From AC2028 sp002373595 (GTDB taxonomy: Bacteria > Bacillota > Clostridia > Lachnospirales > Lachnospiraceae): a stretch of DNA of 64,000 bases. How positions within the stretch are numbered: the first letter of the stretch is position 1; every line of letters starts with the position of its first letter. Location: positions 17,744 to 81,743 of the forward strand of contig CAMOIX010000007.1 in assembly GCA_946616365.1 (NCBI GenBank), read 5' to 3'. Below, piece after piece: positions 1-9,126 of the stretch. A model generated the notes under the pieces. That model was given only the letters and a program-made list of their open reading frames with translations, was not told the DNA's origin and searched no databases. Position numbers and translations under genes: made by a program.

Positions 1-1697
1 GATCAGGTATGGTTTCAATCCGGGATGCATCTGTATCCGTTTCCGATTCCTGCGATTTTCTATGTATCTTTACTGCGGCAACTGACAAATTCGAGCATGA
101 AGGCTGCCTTGAGGAATATATCAGAGAAACTCTGCTATCCGCTTCCGCCGGAGGATACGACGGTCTTTTGAGCGATCACATTTGGGACTATAGGACTCTT
201 TACGAAACGGTCCGGCTTGAAATATCCGAAGATCAGAATTCAACAGAAGACTCTGCTGTTACCGATCACGGAATCCTTGCCGAAATCGACGTTTCACATT
301 CCCAGTTCCTTTTTGACTACGGAAGGTACCTGCTCATAAGCAGTTCCAGGCGAGGCACTCTCCCTGCCAATCTGCAGGGCATATGGAATAAAGACATGAA
401 CCCCGCCTGGGGATCTAAATATACCGTAAATATCAATGCAGAGATGAACTACTGGCCCGCCGAGAGCTGCGGATTGTCGGAGTGCCACGAGCCACTCTTT
501 GTGCTCACAAAGCGTGCGGTAGTTCGAGGAAAAGAAACTGCGCGCAGGATGTATGGTTGCCGCGGCAGTGTCATCCATCACAACACGGACATAAACGGCG
601 ATACAGCACCTTTTGATAAGTGGATCCCCGCATCATTTTGGGTGATGGGCGGAGCATGGCTCTGCACGCATCTCTGGAATCATTACGAATATACGCTTGA
701 TACAGAGTTCCTTAAAAAATCATTCCCTTACATGTGCGAAACCGCCCTCTTCTTCCTTGATTTTCTCATCGAAAAGGACGGGCATCTTGTCACATGCCCT
801 TCGGTTTCTCCGGAGAATACCTTCATCGCGCCTGACGGAAAAGCCTGCTGCATCACATACGGCAGCACTATGGACAACCAGCTCTTAAGGGATCTGTTAA
901 CTCAGATACTGCATGCAGCGGAGATCTTGGGTGCAAAGAATATTGCGGATATTTCTCTTTGCTGTGAATCTACGGATTGTGAAACGCAAGACCTTTTCAG
1001 CGATCTGATTGAATACGGAGACAGCTTTCTAAAAGACATCAAAGACACACTTGACAGACTCTCTCCCACAAGGATCACCGGAGACGGGCGCATTGCGGAG
1101 TGGATCAGAGATTATGATGAAGCGGAGCCCGGTCATAGGCATGTATCACACTTATACGGTCTGTACCCGTCAAGTCAGATAAACGCCTGCGATACTCCGG
1201 AGCTCCTCGATGCCGCGTGCAAAACTCTGGAATACAGACTCTCAAACGGCGGTGGCCATACCGGCTGGAGCCGTGCGTGGATCATAGCCTTCTATGCAGC
1301 TCTCGGCGACGGTAATGAAGCCTGTGATCATATAAACAAACTGATCAGGCACTCTATGTATCCGAATTACTTTGATGCACACCCGCCTTTCCAGATAGAC
1401 GGTAATTTCGGTGTGTGCGCCGCGATATCCAAAATGCTCGTAAGCAGCGAGGTCCTCTATCCCTCGCGAACCGTGCGCGTACGTCTCTTACCCGCTCTTC
1501 CCGATAAATGGAAAAGCGGATCCGTAAAAGGCTTACGGATCCGCGGTAATGCATCTGTATCTTTTGACTGGTCTGAGGGAAAACTGACCTCCTGCACCAT
1601 TACTGCAGGATCAGACTTTTCCGGAACGATATCCTATGGCAATTCATCCTGCGATATCACTCTCCGTCCCGGTGAAAAACAAACCCTGAATTTCTGA
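1..1697 (+). CDS. GH95 family alpha-L-fucosidase, 5' end cut by window edge
   Basis: Glycoside hydrolase family 95, expected to release alpha-1,2-linked L-fucose (or a related L-sugar) with inversion. The frame is open through base 3, and the first residues already match the end of the family's N-terminal beta domain (GYDGLLSDHIWDYRTLYE, residues 50-67 counted from the ATG at 9). So the real start lies upstream and 562 residues is a partial length; full family members are about 750. The (alpha/alpha)6 catalytic part shows LPANLQGIWN (about residue 120), the NIN-AEMNYWPAE segment holding the two Asn that assist the base, HHNTDINGD, SPEN carrying the likely acid Glu (about 270), and QIDGNFG carrying the likely base Asp. 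Residue roles come from the characterised bifidobacterial enzyme. It converges with the next gene across 3 bases. No secretion signal can be judged. Confidence 0.9.
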   Translation, partial: SGMVSIRDASVSVSDSCDFLCIFTAATDKFEHEGCLEEYIRETLLSASAGGYDGLLSDHIWDYRTLYETVRLEISEDQNSTEDSAVTDHGILAEIDVSHSQFLFDYGRYLLISSSRRGTLPANLQGIWNKDMNPAWGSKYTVNINAEMNYWPAESCGLSECHEPLFVLTKRAVVRGKETARRMYGCRGSVIHHNTDINGDTAPFDKWIPASFWVMGGAWLCTHLWNHYEYTLDTEFLKKSFPYMCETALFFLDFLIEKDGHLVTCPSVSPENTFIAPDGKACCITYGSTMDNQLLRDLLTQILHAAEILGAKNIADISLCCESTDCETQDLFSDLIEYGDSFLKDIKDTLDRLSPTRITGDGRIAEWIRDYDEAEPGHRHVSHLYGLYPSSQINACDTPELLDAACKTLEYRLSNGGGHTGWSRAWIIAFYAALGDGNEACDHINKLIRHSMYPNYFDAHPPFQIDGNFGVCAAISKMLVSSEVLYPSRTVRVRLLPALPDKWKSGSVKGLRIRGNASVSFDWSEGKLTSCTITAGSDFSGTISYGNSSCDITLRPGEKQTLNF

Positions 1698-1700
1698 ACC

Positions 1701-3644
1701 TCAGCAGGCGAAGTTCTTCTCTTTCAGGAAGTCTATGAATTCAGCTGCAGGGAGCGGCTTTGAGAAGTAGAAGCCCTGTATGAAATCACAGCCCATCTTT
1801 TCGAGTTCATCAAGATCTTCCTTGGTCTCAACTCCCTCGATGACCAGTTCCTTCTTGATATCCTTCATCATACGCACGGTGTTCTTCATGATCGACTTAC
1901 CCGCATCCGTGACCATATTGTCGACCAGACTCTTGTCGATCTTGATGATCTTAAGCGGAAGTCTCGATACTCTCTGGATGTTCGAATATCCGATACCATA
2001 GTCGTCAAGCGAGAAACTGTAACCCTGCTCGGAGAGGATCCTCAGATTGTCGTCCATGATCTCTCCGATATTTTCATATGATGTCTCGGTTATCTCCAGA
2101 TTTACCTTCTCGGGGCCTACTCCGTACCTTGTGCTCAGATCCTTCATCTTGTCAGGGAGTTCTCTCTGCAGGCACTGTGCAACCGAGAGATTAACTTCGA
2201 TATATGAGAGTCCGAGTTTCTCAAGCTCATTCTCTGAAGCAAACTTATGCACTTCATCAAGTACAAAGTCTCCTATCGGAAGTATCAGTCCTCTTCTCTC
2301 AGCTTCAGGTATGAACGAAGCCGGACTGATCATGCCATACTGCTCATCCTTAAGTCTGATCAGAGCCTCTGCAGATATGAACTTCTTATCCCAGATCGAG
2401 TAGATCGGCTGATAATATATCTCAAAACTTCTATCCATGATGGCTTTGGACAGGATATCTTCCATCTTGTTTATGATCTCGAAATCCTTGGACTTAACAC
2501 AATCCGCCGCCCTGGTATATTTCTGCTCATATGGGATCAGCTTCGTAAAGTGATGTCCGAAGTGGATGATACTCCTGTAGTCATCAAGATCCTCAGGATA
2601 TCTGATACTGCATATACGACAGTCCAGTTTTGCTCCCGTTCCCTTCTTTGAGAAAGCGATATGGTTAACTTCCTTCTCAAGCTTGGGTACCGAATGTATG
2701 GGATCGAAATCCATATCATCGATGATCGTGTAGAACGTACCCGGATGCTCAAAGAACAGTTCATGAGGGACCCTGCCCTTCCTCAGGAGCGAATGTATCG
2801 CATCGGCGATGACTCTGATATATGATCCGTACTTGATCTCGCCGAGATACTCTCTCATCTCACTCGCATTTATGAACTTGATAACTACAAACTGCACGCT
2901 CTGATGCATGGTCGTTATCTTCCGGAGGTCCTCCTTATATGCTTTGAAGCTCGGGAGACCTACCGAAGTGTCAACACTCTCCTCCGGGCGAAGTACAACC
3001 AATGCTATATAAAGTGTCGCAAGCGCCTCCGCAACCATCTCCACCAGTATATCCGGATGGAAGAACTGGAAGAATACAGCGATAAAAGTGACAACATACA
3101 TCGATATAAGAGATACCCACTTATTGGTGCGAAGGAACCGTATGCACGAGATCAGGTGAGCAAGTCCGAAGATAGCATATCCGACAGCGATCGCGTACAG
3201 TATCCACATGATCCTGCCTCTCTGATATCCGGCATCCCTCGTTATTGTAAAGAGCTGCTGATGTATCGGGTTTGTGAGGACTATCAGCACGAGTACCGCA
3301 TAAGGAAGACATGCAAATACCTTGGCTTTCCTGGTCCTCAGGATATACCAGGTCCTGGTGATCGCATATATGAAAAGGAAATACAAAACCGTCATCGCAT
3401 TGTGGACAAGGAAATATCCGTATGAGAATAAAGTGATCCTCACCATCCCCGGATCCGAAACAGGATATCTGTTCTTATATACTTCCATGCCAAGGTCGCA
3501 TACGCAGGAAAGCACGGAAGCGATAAGCTGGTAAATAAAGAGTTTATTTGCCAGACCTTTAGTCATCTTCCTCGCAATGGTTGCATACAGTATTATCAAA
3601 AAAATCGGTAATGCAACATAATCAAAATATAAGATCTTTTGCAT
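1701..3644 (-). CDS. Membrane-anchored EAL-domain cyclic-di-GMP phosphodiesterase with degenerate GGDEF
   Basis: Predicted to hydrolyse cyclic di-GMP to pGpG at the membrane. Residues 1-220 form about seven hydrophobic helices, a likely membrane sensor module. Residues about 225-375 have the length of a GGDEF domain but no GGDEF motif, so no cyclase activity is expected. The EAL domain (about 395-645) keeps EALIRL (about 428), NLS, EITET, the DDYGIGYS loop (about 546), KIDKS, EGVE (about 603) and QGFYFSKPL, so the metal and catalytic residues look intact. Start ATG at 3644 has GGGAGG five bases upstream. It is the last gene of the operon that begins with the 2-epimerase and lies 14 bases after the GGDEF-EAL gene. 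647 aa. Confidence 0.9.
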   Translation of the reverse strand: MQKILYFDYVALPIFLIILYATIARKMTKGLANKLFIYQLIASVLSCVCDLGMEVYKNRYPVSDPGMVRITLFSYGYFLVHNAMTVLYFLFIYAITRTWYILRTRKAKVFACLPYAVLVLIVLTNPIHQQLFTITRDAGYQRGRIMWILYAIAVGYAIFGLAHLISCIRFLRTNKWVSLISMYVVTFIAVFFQFFHPDILVEMVAEALATLYIALVVLRPEESVDTSVGLPSFKAYKEDLRKITTMHQSVQFVVIKFINASEMREYLGEIKYGSYIRVIADAIHSLLRKGRVPHELFFEHPGTFYTIIDDMDFDPIHSVPKLEKEVNHIAFSKKGTGAKLDCRICSIRYPEDLDDYRSIIHFGHHFTKLIPYEQKYTRAADCVKSKDFEIINKMEDILSKAIMDRSFEIYYQPIYSIWDKKFISAEALIRLKDEQYGMISPASFIPEAERRGLILPIGDFVLDEVHKFASENELEKLGLSYIEVNLSVAQCLQRELPDKMKDLSTRYGVGPEKVNLEITETSYENIGEIMDDNLRILSEQGYSFSLDDYGIGYSNIQRVSRLPLKIIKIDKSLVDNMVTDAGKSIMKNTVRMMKDIKKELVIEGVETKEDLDELEKMGCDFIQGFYFSKPLPAAEFIDFLKEKNFAC

Positions 3645-3658
3645 ATGAACCTCCCTCT

Positions 3659-6160
3659 CTACTCCACACTTGCTTTGAAAACGATCGCTTCTTCCGCAGG
3701 GATGGGCTTCGAGAAATAATATCCCTGAATTGTGTCTGCTCCGAACTCACGGAGTCTTTCGTACTGCCACTTATGCTCAACACCCTCAATGATCATCTTC
3801 TTGCCAAGATCATGGACAAGCTTGATGACATCGGATATAAACAGATCCTTGCCCTCGACCAGATATGCATCAACAAGCGACTTGTCGAGCTTAATGACAT
3901 CCACCGGTATATAAGTCAGATATCCGAGTGACGAATATCCCGTTCCGAAATCATCCATAAGGAGCGTGATGCCGAGCTTCTTAAATCTCCTGAAAAGCTC
4001 TTCCGCTTCGGCAGATCTTCCGAGGAATATTCCTTCGGTGATCTCTATCTCGATAAGGTCGGCCGGAATATTGTGTTTAACCAAAAGATCTGCCAGGAAG
4101 TCCAGATATCCGCTGTCTCCGAGCTGGTTGCTGGAGAAGTTGATGGATACAGGCTTAAGCTCCCTGCCTTCCTCTCTCCATTTAACGAGCTGCTCTATGA
4201 CGAGCTGTGTCGTGATACGTCCTATTCTCCAGATCCATCCGCTCTTCTCGGCCACAGGTATGAACTTGCCGGGATACATCCCTGGCTCCTTCATACGAAC
4301 GAGAGCTTCAAATCCGTGAAGTTCAAGAGTGTCACTGTCTATCTGCGGCTGATAGAGCATATAGAATCCGTCATTGTCAAAGGCTTCAAGGAGCTTGCCT
4401 CTGATCACATTTTCTTCCTTGGCTCTCGCCTTCATCTCTTCGGCATATATAAATGCGCAGTTCTTGCCGCGAAGCTTAGCTTCCTTCAATGCCATCTCCG
4501 CATTGAGGATATGCTGATCGGTACTTGTCTCACCGTCGGATACGGATATACCGAGGCTGGTCGATACTCCAAGCACTTCGTCTCCTACCTTTGCCTGAGT
4601 CCTGAATATCTCAAGGAGTATCTCTACTTCAGCCGATGTTGCAGTAAGTTTCCTGTTGGGTATCATTATCAGGAACTCGTCTCCGCCGTATCTGGCAGCG
4701 ATCCATCCCTCCCTGTCTGCAGTGTCACGGAGCTGTGCCGCTATCTCTATCAGAAGTTCATCGGCCATACTGTGTCCGTATGTCTCATTGATATTATTGA
4801 ATCCGTCGAGATCAGCCATGATCACGCTGAATTCTGACTTCATCGTGAGATTCTTTCTGAGATATTCCGTGGCGGTTCTTCTGTTCAGGAGATCAAGGAA
4901 CTCATCATGCTCGGTGCTGTAGATAAGCACCTCCCTCGACTTTTCCAGTATATCCTGCGACTCCTTAAGTTCGGCATTATTTATCCTTCCGACAGCCACC
5001 GAGCATCTCGCAGCAATGATAAGGAGCGTGAGTGCCAGAAGTATCACAACCACTACCGGAAGTATATTTCTGTATTTCTCAAGAAATGACTCGGGCCTAT
5101 TGATAAATACTGCATCCGCAGGAATCTGTGATTCGGAAATACCGTACTTCTCCATCACATTCCAATCTACCCAGGTCCTTGATTCTGTCTGTGTCCCCAG
5201 CGGAAATACTGAAGGATCGGTACCGTTTATTATCTCTATCGCTGTCTGACCGGCCTCATAGGCCTGCGCCTGCATATTGAGAGATACTCCGCCGAATATA
5301 CCGCTTCCCTCACTGCCCATGTAATTCCTGAAGACAGGAACATGGCAATGCTTGATAATGCTGTCGGTACGATTCTCCAGAGAGTATTGGTTTCCTTCGG
5401 AATCCGCATAACTCGTCATAAAGAGCAGGATGTTTCCCTGAGTTATATTCTCGAGTTTAGCCTTAAGCTCCTTATCCGTCATCTCGGCAGTGTTAAGCTC
5501 TGAAAATCTCTTTTTGGGGTAGAGCGCAGCGGCCTGATAGAAACCGTTAACATCAGCTGTGCCGGCCGCCGACTCATCATGCATCGCGACATATCCTGAC
5601 GCATTGGGGAAGAGACTGTTCGCCAGATCCACGGTCTCATTCACAAAGTCACCCTCGAAATATCCCGTCACGCCGGGTTCCTTTACAGCCTTTACCGCGA
5701 AATCATAATCATTTATTCCGAAGAATACGATCGGGGCGTTCACTTTAAGTTCATCCCGATTGTCCAGCATGAAGTGAAGCGCGTCATCATCGGCGGTGAT
5801 CACCGCTTCGTACGCCGAACAGTCACCATATCTGTTTTTGAAAAACTCCCGGAAGTCATCGAGATCCGACTCTTCAGGATGCTTCTTTGCATCCATATAG
5901 ACGACATCGTAATCGACATCCGCAGGATACAGTGCTTCCTCGAGTCCCTTTTGCTGTTCATCGTATGAAAAATAATTAGGATTGTAGGAACTGATAAACA
6001 GCACTCTGTGTGCAGGATTGACCACGCCGACCTCTGTTTCGTTCATAGCTTCCCTGTGCGCGATAAGTCCTGCCAGCATTGCGACCGCAGTGAGTATCAG
6101 CGCAAATCCCAGTGTCATGAGCACATTTCTGGTTTTCGACAGAAAATTCTTTCTCTTCAA
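3659..6160 (-). CDS. GGDEF-EAL protein with periplasmic-binding-like sensor domain
   Basis: Dual-domain cyclic-di-GMP enzyme, 833 aa. An N-terminal membrane helix (about 12-32) is followed by an extracytoplasmic region of about 320 residues resembling ABC-type substrate-binding (LacI-like) sensors, then a second helix (about 365-387). The cytoplasmic GGDEF domain has the canonical RYGGDEF (about 491). The EAL domain has GFEALVRM (about 618), DDFGTGYSS (about 738), KLDKS and EGVE, so both activities are possible. The start appears to be TTG at 6160: it overlaps the TGA stop of the thioesterase gene (TTGA), GGAG lies 10 bases upstream, and this start gives the basic residues in front of the membrane helix. 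The sensor may read an extracellular sugar; this is inference. Confidence 0.88.
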   Translation of the reverse strand: MKRKNFLSKTRNVLMTLGFALILTAVAMLAGLIAHREAMNETEVGVVNPAHRVLFISSYNPNYFSYDEQQKGLEEALYPADVDYDVVYMDAKKHPEESDLDDFREFFKNRYGDCSAYEAVITADDDALHFMLDNRDELKVNAPIVFFGINDYDFAVKAVKEPGVTGYFEGDFVNETVDLANSLFPNASGYVAMHDESAAGTADVNGFYQAAALYPKKRFSELNTAEMTDKELKAKLENITQGNILLFMTSYADSEGNQYSLENRTDSIIKHCHVPVFRNYMGSEGSGIFGGVSLNMQAQAYEAGQTAIEIINGTDPSVFPLGTQTESRTWVDWNVMEKYGISESQIPADAVFINRPESFLEKYRNILPVVVVILLALTLLIIAARCSVAVGRINNAELKESQDILEKSREVLIYSTEHDEFLDLLNRRTATEYLRKNLTMKSEFSVIMADLDGFNNINETYGHSMADELLIEIAAQLRDTADREGWIAARYGGDEFLIMIPNRKLTATSAEVEILLEIFRTQAKVGDEVLGVSTSLGISVSDGETSTDQHILNAEMALKEAKLRGKNCAFIYAEEMKARAKEENVIRGKLLEAFDNDGFYMLYQPQIDSDTLELHGFEALVRMKEPGMYPGKFIPVAEKSGWIWRIGRITTQLVIEQLVKWREEGRELKPVSINFSSNQLGDSGYLDFLADLLVKHNIPADLIEIEITEGIFLGRSAEAEELFRRFKKLGITLLMDDFGTGYSSLGYLTYIPVDVIKLDKSLVDAYLVEGKDLFISDVIKLVHDLGKKMIIEGVEHKWQYERLREFGADTIQGYYFSKPIPAEEAIVFKASVE

Positions 6161-6573
6161 ACTTCCAGATCTCCAAGTATATAATACGAGAACGATCCCG
6201 TATCCGTGATATTGCCCGCATCGTCAAAAAGCGTGGCGCGGTAAACTCCAATATGCGTTCCCTGCTTTTCTTTGGATGCCACACATGTGATATATTCCGT
6301 GTCCCTGGCCGGGCTTAAGTATCTGATCTGTCCGTCCGTGGTTACCACATTTACTCCATACGCTCTGCATGCGATCCCGCCGGTAACATCCGCCAGTGAA
6401 TACAGTGCTCCTCCGTGCAGATATCCCATTGGATTTAAGAGCGCATCATCATACGGCATCCTCATCTTGGCATATCCCTCTCCCACTTCCAGTAGTTCGA
6501 GACCCAGCAGACACATATATCTGTTGGTACTGACCATCTTCCTTAATGCGTCCTCCACTTCAGGCCTTATCAT
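6157..6573 (-). CDS. PaaI-type hotdog-fold thioesterase
   Basis: Small hotdog thioesterase, 138 aa, expected to hydrolyse an acyl- or aryl-CoA thioester in the cytoplasm. The family signature NPMGYLHGGALYSLAD holds the HGG motif and the helix around which the fold wraps. The start at 6573 is preferred over an upstream ATG at 6624 because GGAGG lies six bases ahead and the ATG overlaps the TGA of the esterase gene (ATGA). It is coupled downstream to the GGDEF-EAL gene. Its role in a sugar operon is unclear; handling acetyl or other acyl groups released from acylated glycans is only a guess. Confidence 0.85.
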   Translation of the reverse strand: MIRPEVEDALRKMVSTNRYMCLLGLELLEVGEGYAKMRMPYDDALLNPMGYLHGGALYSLADVTGGIACRAYGVNVVTTDGQIRYLSPARDTEYITCVASKEKQGTHIGVYRATLFDDAGNITDTGSFSYYILGDLEV

Positions 6574-7730
6574 CTGCTGCCTCCGGATACTATGATGCTC
6601 ACCAGATAAAAGGGGGTCTTGCAATCATCCGGCACATCTGCGATCTCAAGCTCAACCGTATGATCGCCGGCTGCGCCTCCCGAGAGTATATCAGCCAGGC
6701 AGAGTTTGTCTCCCCAGTCCTCGTCAAAGTTCGCATCGAGTCTTATGGAATTAGCCTTGTCTCCGTCGACATATACATTCGCAACAGGAGCGGGCTTGTT
6801 TATCGTCCTTCTGTACTGAAGAGCTATATTGCTCCCGTTTACTATAAACGAGATCTTTGCGCCCTTCTCGGATGAGTACCATCCCTTTTTAAATATATCA
6901 GTGATACCGTTTTGTGGCTCACTGTCCGCCGTAAATCCTTCCGTCATCGGCTTTATCGTATTGTTGCGGTATCTCACCGAGTCCTCATATCCGTTTGCGG
7001 TCATAGGTGCGGGTATGGTCTCGTCCTCAGGTTTCTCCGACCTCGTTCCTTCTCTCCAAGGCTTAAGGGACTTGCTTATGCTCTCGAGATAATGTGTGAT
7101 CACGCTTGCCACAAGTCTGTGCCCCTCATCATTGGGATGCAGATCGTCCGGCGTAATGTCACGGTTGTCTATCCTGCCCGACATGATCTCGGGAAGTATG
7201 GTCTCTCTCATGCTCACTGCCGGGATGCCATAATGTCTCGCTACGCGTGCGTGAACGGCCTGTGCGCTGGCTCCGTCATCGTATCTGACATTGTGAACGA
7301 TGAGGAGTGCGGGGCGCTTTTTAGCCGAAAGGATCTTGCGGACGAGTCCCTCATAAGTCTCCAGATAATGATCATTCGCTTCATCGTTTACAGAGTACTC
7401 GACTATCATAAAATCAGGCTCATATGAAAGCGCATCATCGGCTACTCTGGCGCATCCGAACTGAGAATCCGTAGCTCCTATCCCGGCATTTACGTACTCG
7501 AAGGAAGCCTTGGGAAAGGTCTTTACGAACCAGTCATATACCAGACTCGCGTAGCACTTATCAGGCTCGGATGCCAGACATCCCTGTGTGATCGAGCCTC
7601 CGAGGAATGCAATCCTGAACACCTTGTCCGCATTCTCTCCCGCGTTCAATTCAGACATAAGTCTCATGATATCTGCGGGATTACCCTCGTTCGATACTGC
7701 CTTGGTATAGGAAATATGATGCTTATTCAT
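6570..7730 (-). CDS. SGNH/GDSL carbohydrate esterase, possible CE17-type mannan deacetylase
   Basis: SGNH hydrolase, 386 aa, without signal peptide, so cytoplasmic. The nucleophile block FLGGSITQG is near residue 45, followed by NAGIGATDS (block II), EYSVNDE (block III) and the DDLHPNDEGH block with the catalytic Asp/His near 198-201. Residues about 250-385 form a separate beta-rich C-terminal region that could be a carbohydrate-binding jelly roll. SGNH followed by a C-terminal binding domain is the layout described for the Roseburia CE17 mannooligosaccharide acetylesterase, and the next gene is a 2-epimerase of the mannan route; this supports but does not prove that substrate. Start 7730 is chosen because it forms ATGA with the epimerase stop, with AAGGAG about 12 bases upstream. 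A longer start at 7787 is possible. Confidence 0.82.
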   Translation of the reverse strand: MNKHHISYTKAVSNEGNPADIMRLMSELNAGENADKVFRIAFLGGSITQGCLASEPDKCYASLVYDWFVKTFPKASFEYVNAGIGATDSQFGCARVADDALSYEPDFMIVEYSVNDEANDHYLETYEGLVRKILSAKKRPALLIVHNVRYDDGASAQAVHARVARHYGIPAVSMRETILPEIMSGRIDNRDITPDDLHPNDEGHRLVASVITHYLESISKSLKPWREGTRSEKPEDETIPAPMTANGYEDSVRYRNNTIKPMTEGFTADSEPQNGITDIFKKGWYSSEKGAKISFIVNGSNIALQYRRTINKPAPVANVYVDGDKANSIRLDANFDEDWGDKLCLADILSGGAAGDHTVELEIADVPDDCKTPFYLVSIIVSGGSR

Positions 7731-9019
7731 GCTTTGTATGCTCTCCTTATAAGCTCTATACACATCCTGCCGTTGTGGTACGGGCACTTCCAGGGCTCAA
7801 CGATCGGTCTTCCCTTTATGGGCGTTCCGTCCTTGTTTACTTCCCAGAACCACTCCGAACCGTTCCTGTCATCGATCACATAAGTTTTGATAAACTTCCA
7901 CTGCTCATACGCAGCCTTGATGAATTCCTCAGCTTTTTCCGTATTGCCGGCTTCGGTGAATCTCTGAGCGGCATTTACAAATCCCACTACGGTTTCCGCC
8001 TGTACCCACCAGATCCTATGCTCGTTTACCACGCCCTTCTCGCATTCATTGGCAAGGGAATGTCCGTCAAAAGCAACATTAAGAATATTGGTCGACAGGT
8101 CTGTCGTGATCCTGCGGATCTTATGCGCAAGCTCGGGATCCCCAATGGCGTCCGCGGTCTCATCATAGAGCCAGGATCCTTCGATATCATGCCCGTAGGA
8201 ATGAAGGTCTATCAGGCTGTTGTAATATCTGTCGAAAAATACTTCCTGCCTGTGAAGAGTGATATTGTAAATCTTGGATGAGAACACTCCGAGCGCTGCA
8301 CGAAGCTTCTTCTCGACTTCTTCCGCTTTGTCCGCGTATTCCTTCGAAGCGTCCGCCACACTCTTAAGCGCATTGTAGAGCCCTGTATATCCTTCGACTA
8401 TATGCAGGAGCGTGTTCATGGTCTTCTCCGCCATGACACCATTCTCGGAAAGCTTCTCATTCGACTCCGGTGCGAAGTTGATCTTTCTCGCCTCGAGATA
8501 TCCGCCCTTGCTGTCCACACATCTGTACTCGATCAGATCAAAGAGATCTATCGCTCTCTTCAGCGCTTCCTCATCTCCCGTCGCCATGAAATACGCTGAG
8601 AGCGCGTATATCGCAAAAGCCTGGTTGTATGTGTGTTTGGTAGTATCAGAGGGATCTCCCTCGTATGTAACAGCCCAGTACACACCGCCGTTTACCTCAT
8701 CGAAGCATTTGTCCCGGAGGAAAGCATATGCATGCTTTGCTTCATCCAGGATATCCTCCGCGCTGTATCCGTGTCCGGTAAAGTCTCCGTCCTTCAAAAG
8801 CCCGTCTTTATACAGCCTGTAAACATTGGAGAAAAACCAGGTGATACGGCTGCCGAGTATGCATCCCTTAACGAAATGTCTGTCTGTTTCCAGATCATAG
8901 GACATATATCCGTAATACCCGCCGTAGTCGCTGTCCCTCATATTACGCCAGAAAGGGATGATGCGGCCAAGCAGTTCTTCTTTTGCTTCTATCGTGATCT
9001 CAAGTAGTTCTTTTTCCAT
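7727..9019 (-). CDS. Cellobiose/mannobiose 2-epimerase (AGE superfamily)
   Basis: Epimerises the reducing-end sugar of beta-1,4 disaccharides; in gut mannan pathways it turns Man-Man into Man-Glc for a GH130 phosphorylase. The 430-residue (alpha/alpha)6 barrel carries the cellobiose 2-epimerase hallmarks: GGYYGYMSYD near the start, MNTLLHIVEGY, SYGHDIEGSWL with a catalytic His, HRIWWVQAE and the C-terminal WKCPYHNGRMC block with the second His. No signal peptide. Start 9019 replaces an upstream ATG at 9034: the first codons of that longer frame contain AAGGAG, placed six bases before ATG 9019. First gene of a five-gene operon, with a promoter at 9059-9087. Confidence 0.93.
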   Translation of the reverse strand: MEKELLEITIEAKEELLGRIIPFWRNMRDSDYGGYYGYMSYDLETDRHFVKGCILGSRITWFFSNVYRLYKDGLLKDGDFTGHGYSAEDILDEAKHAYAFLRDKCFDEVNGGVYWAVTYEGDPSDTTKHTYNQAFAIYALSAYFMATGDEEALKRAIDLFDLIEYRCVDSKGGYLEARKINFAPESNEKLSENGVMAEKTMNTLLHIVEGYTGLYNALKSVADASKEYADKAEEVEKKLRAALGVFSSKIYNITLHRQEVFFDRYYNSLIDLHSYGHDIEGSWLYDETADAIGDPELAHKIRRITTDLSTNILNVAFDGHSLANECEKGVVNEHRIWWVQAETVVGFVNAAQRFTEAGNTEKAEEFIKAAYEQWKFIKTYVIDDRNGSEWFWEVNKDGTPIKGRPIVEPWKCPYHNGRMCIELIRRAYKA

Positions 9020-9058
9020 GTGTAACTCCTTCATAGATCGTACAAAAATCCACCCTCA

Positions 9059-9087
9059 ATTATACCAAAAAAAGAGCGTTTTGTCGC
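9059..9087 (-). promoter_or_regulatory. Promoter of the 2-epimerase operon
   Basis: On the minus strand a perfect TATAAT (9059-9064) lies 17 bases from GCGACA (9082-9087), which matches the TTGACA consensus at four of six positions. The -35 box falls inside the terminator hairpin of the upstream export operon. Spacing is ideal, but the -35 is imperfect. Confidence 0.55.
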
Positions 9088-9094
9088 TCTTTTT
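9067..9094 (-). terminator. Rho-independent terminator of the export operon
   Basis: Ten-base perfect stem (9069-9078 with 9085-9094; core GAGCG/CGCTC), loop of six, and a run of seven T on the minus strand after the stem (9067-9073). It lies about 30 bases past the stop of the ATPase gene at 9127. Confidence 0.85.
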
Positions 9095-9126
9095 CGGGCT
9101 TTTCTCCGCTATATTATTAACAATGT

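Noticed and set aside
4073..4837. 254-residue open frame on the plus strand
   Set aside because: Mirror frame of the GGDEF and EAL domains, whose motifs on the minus strand are complete.
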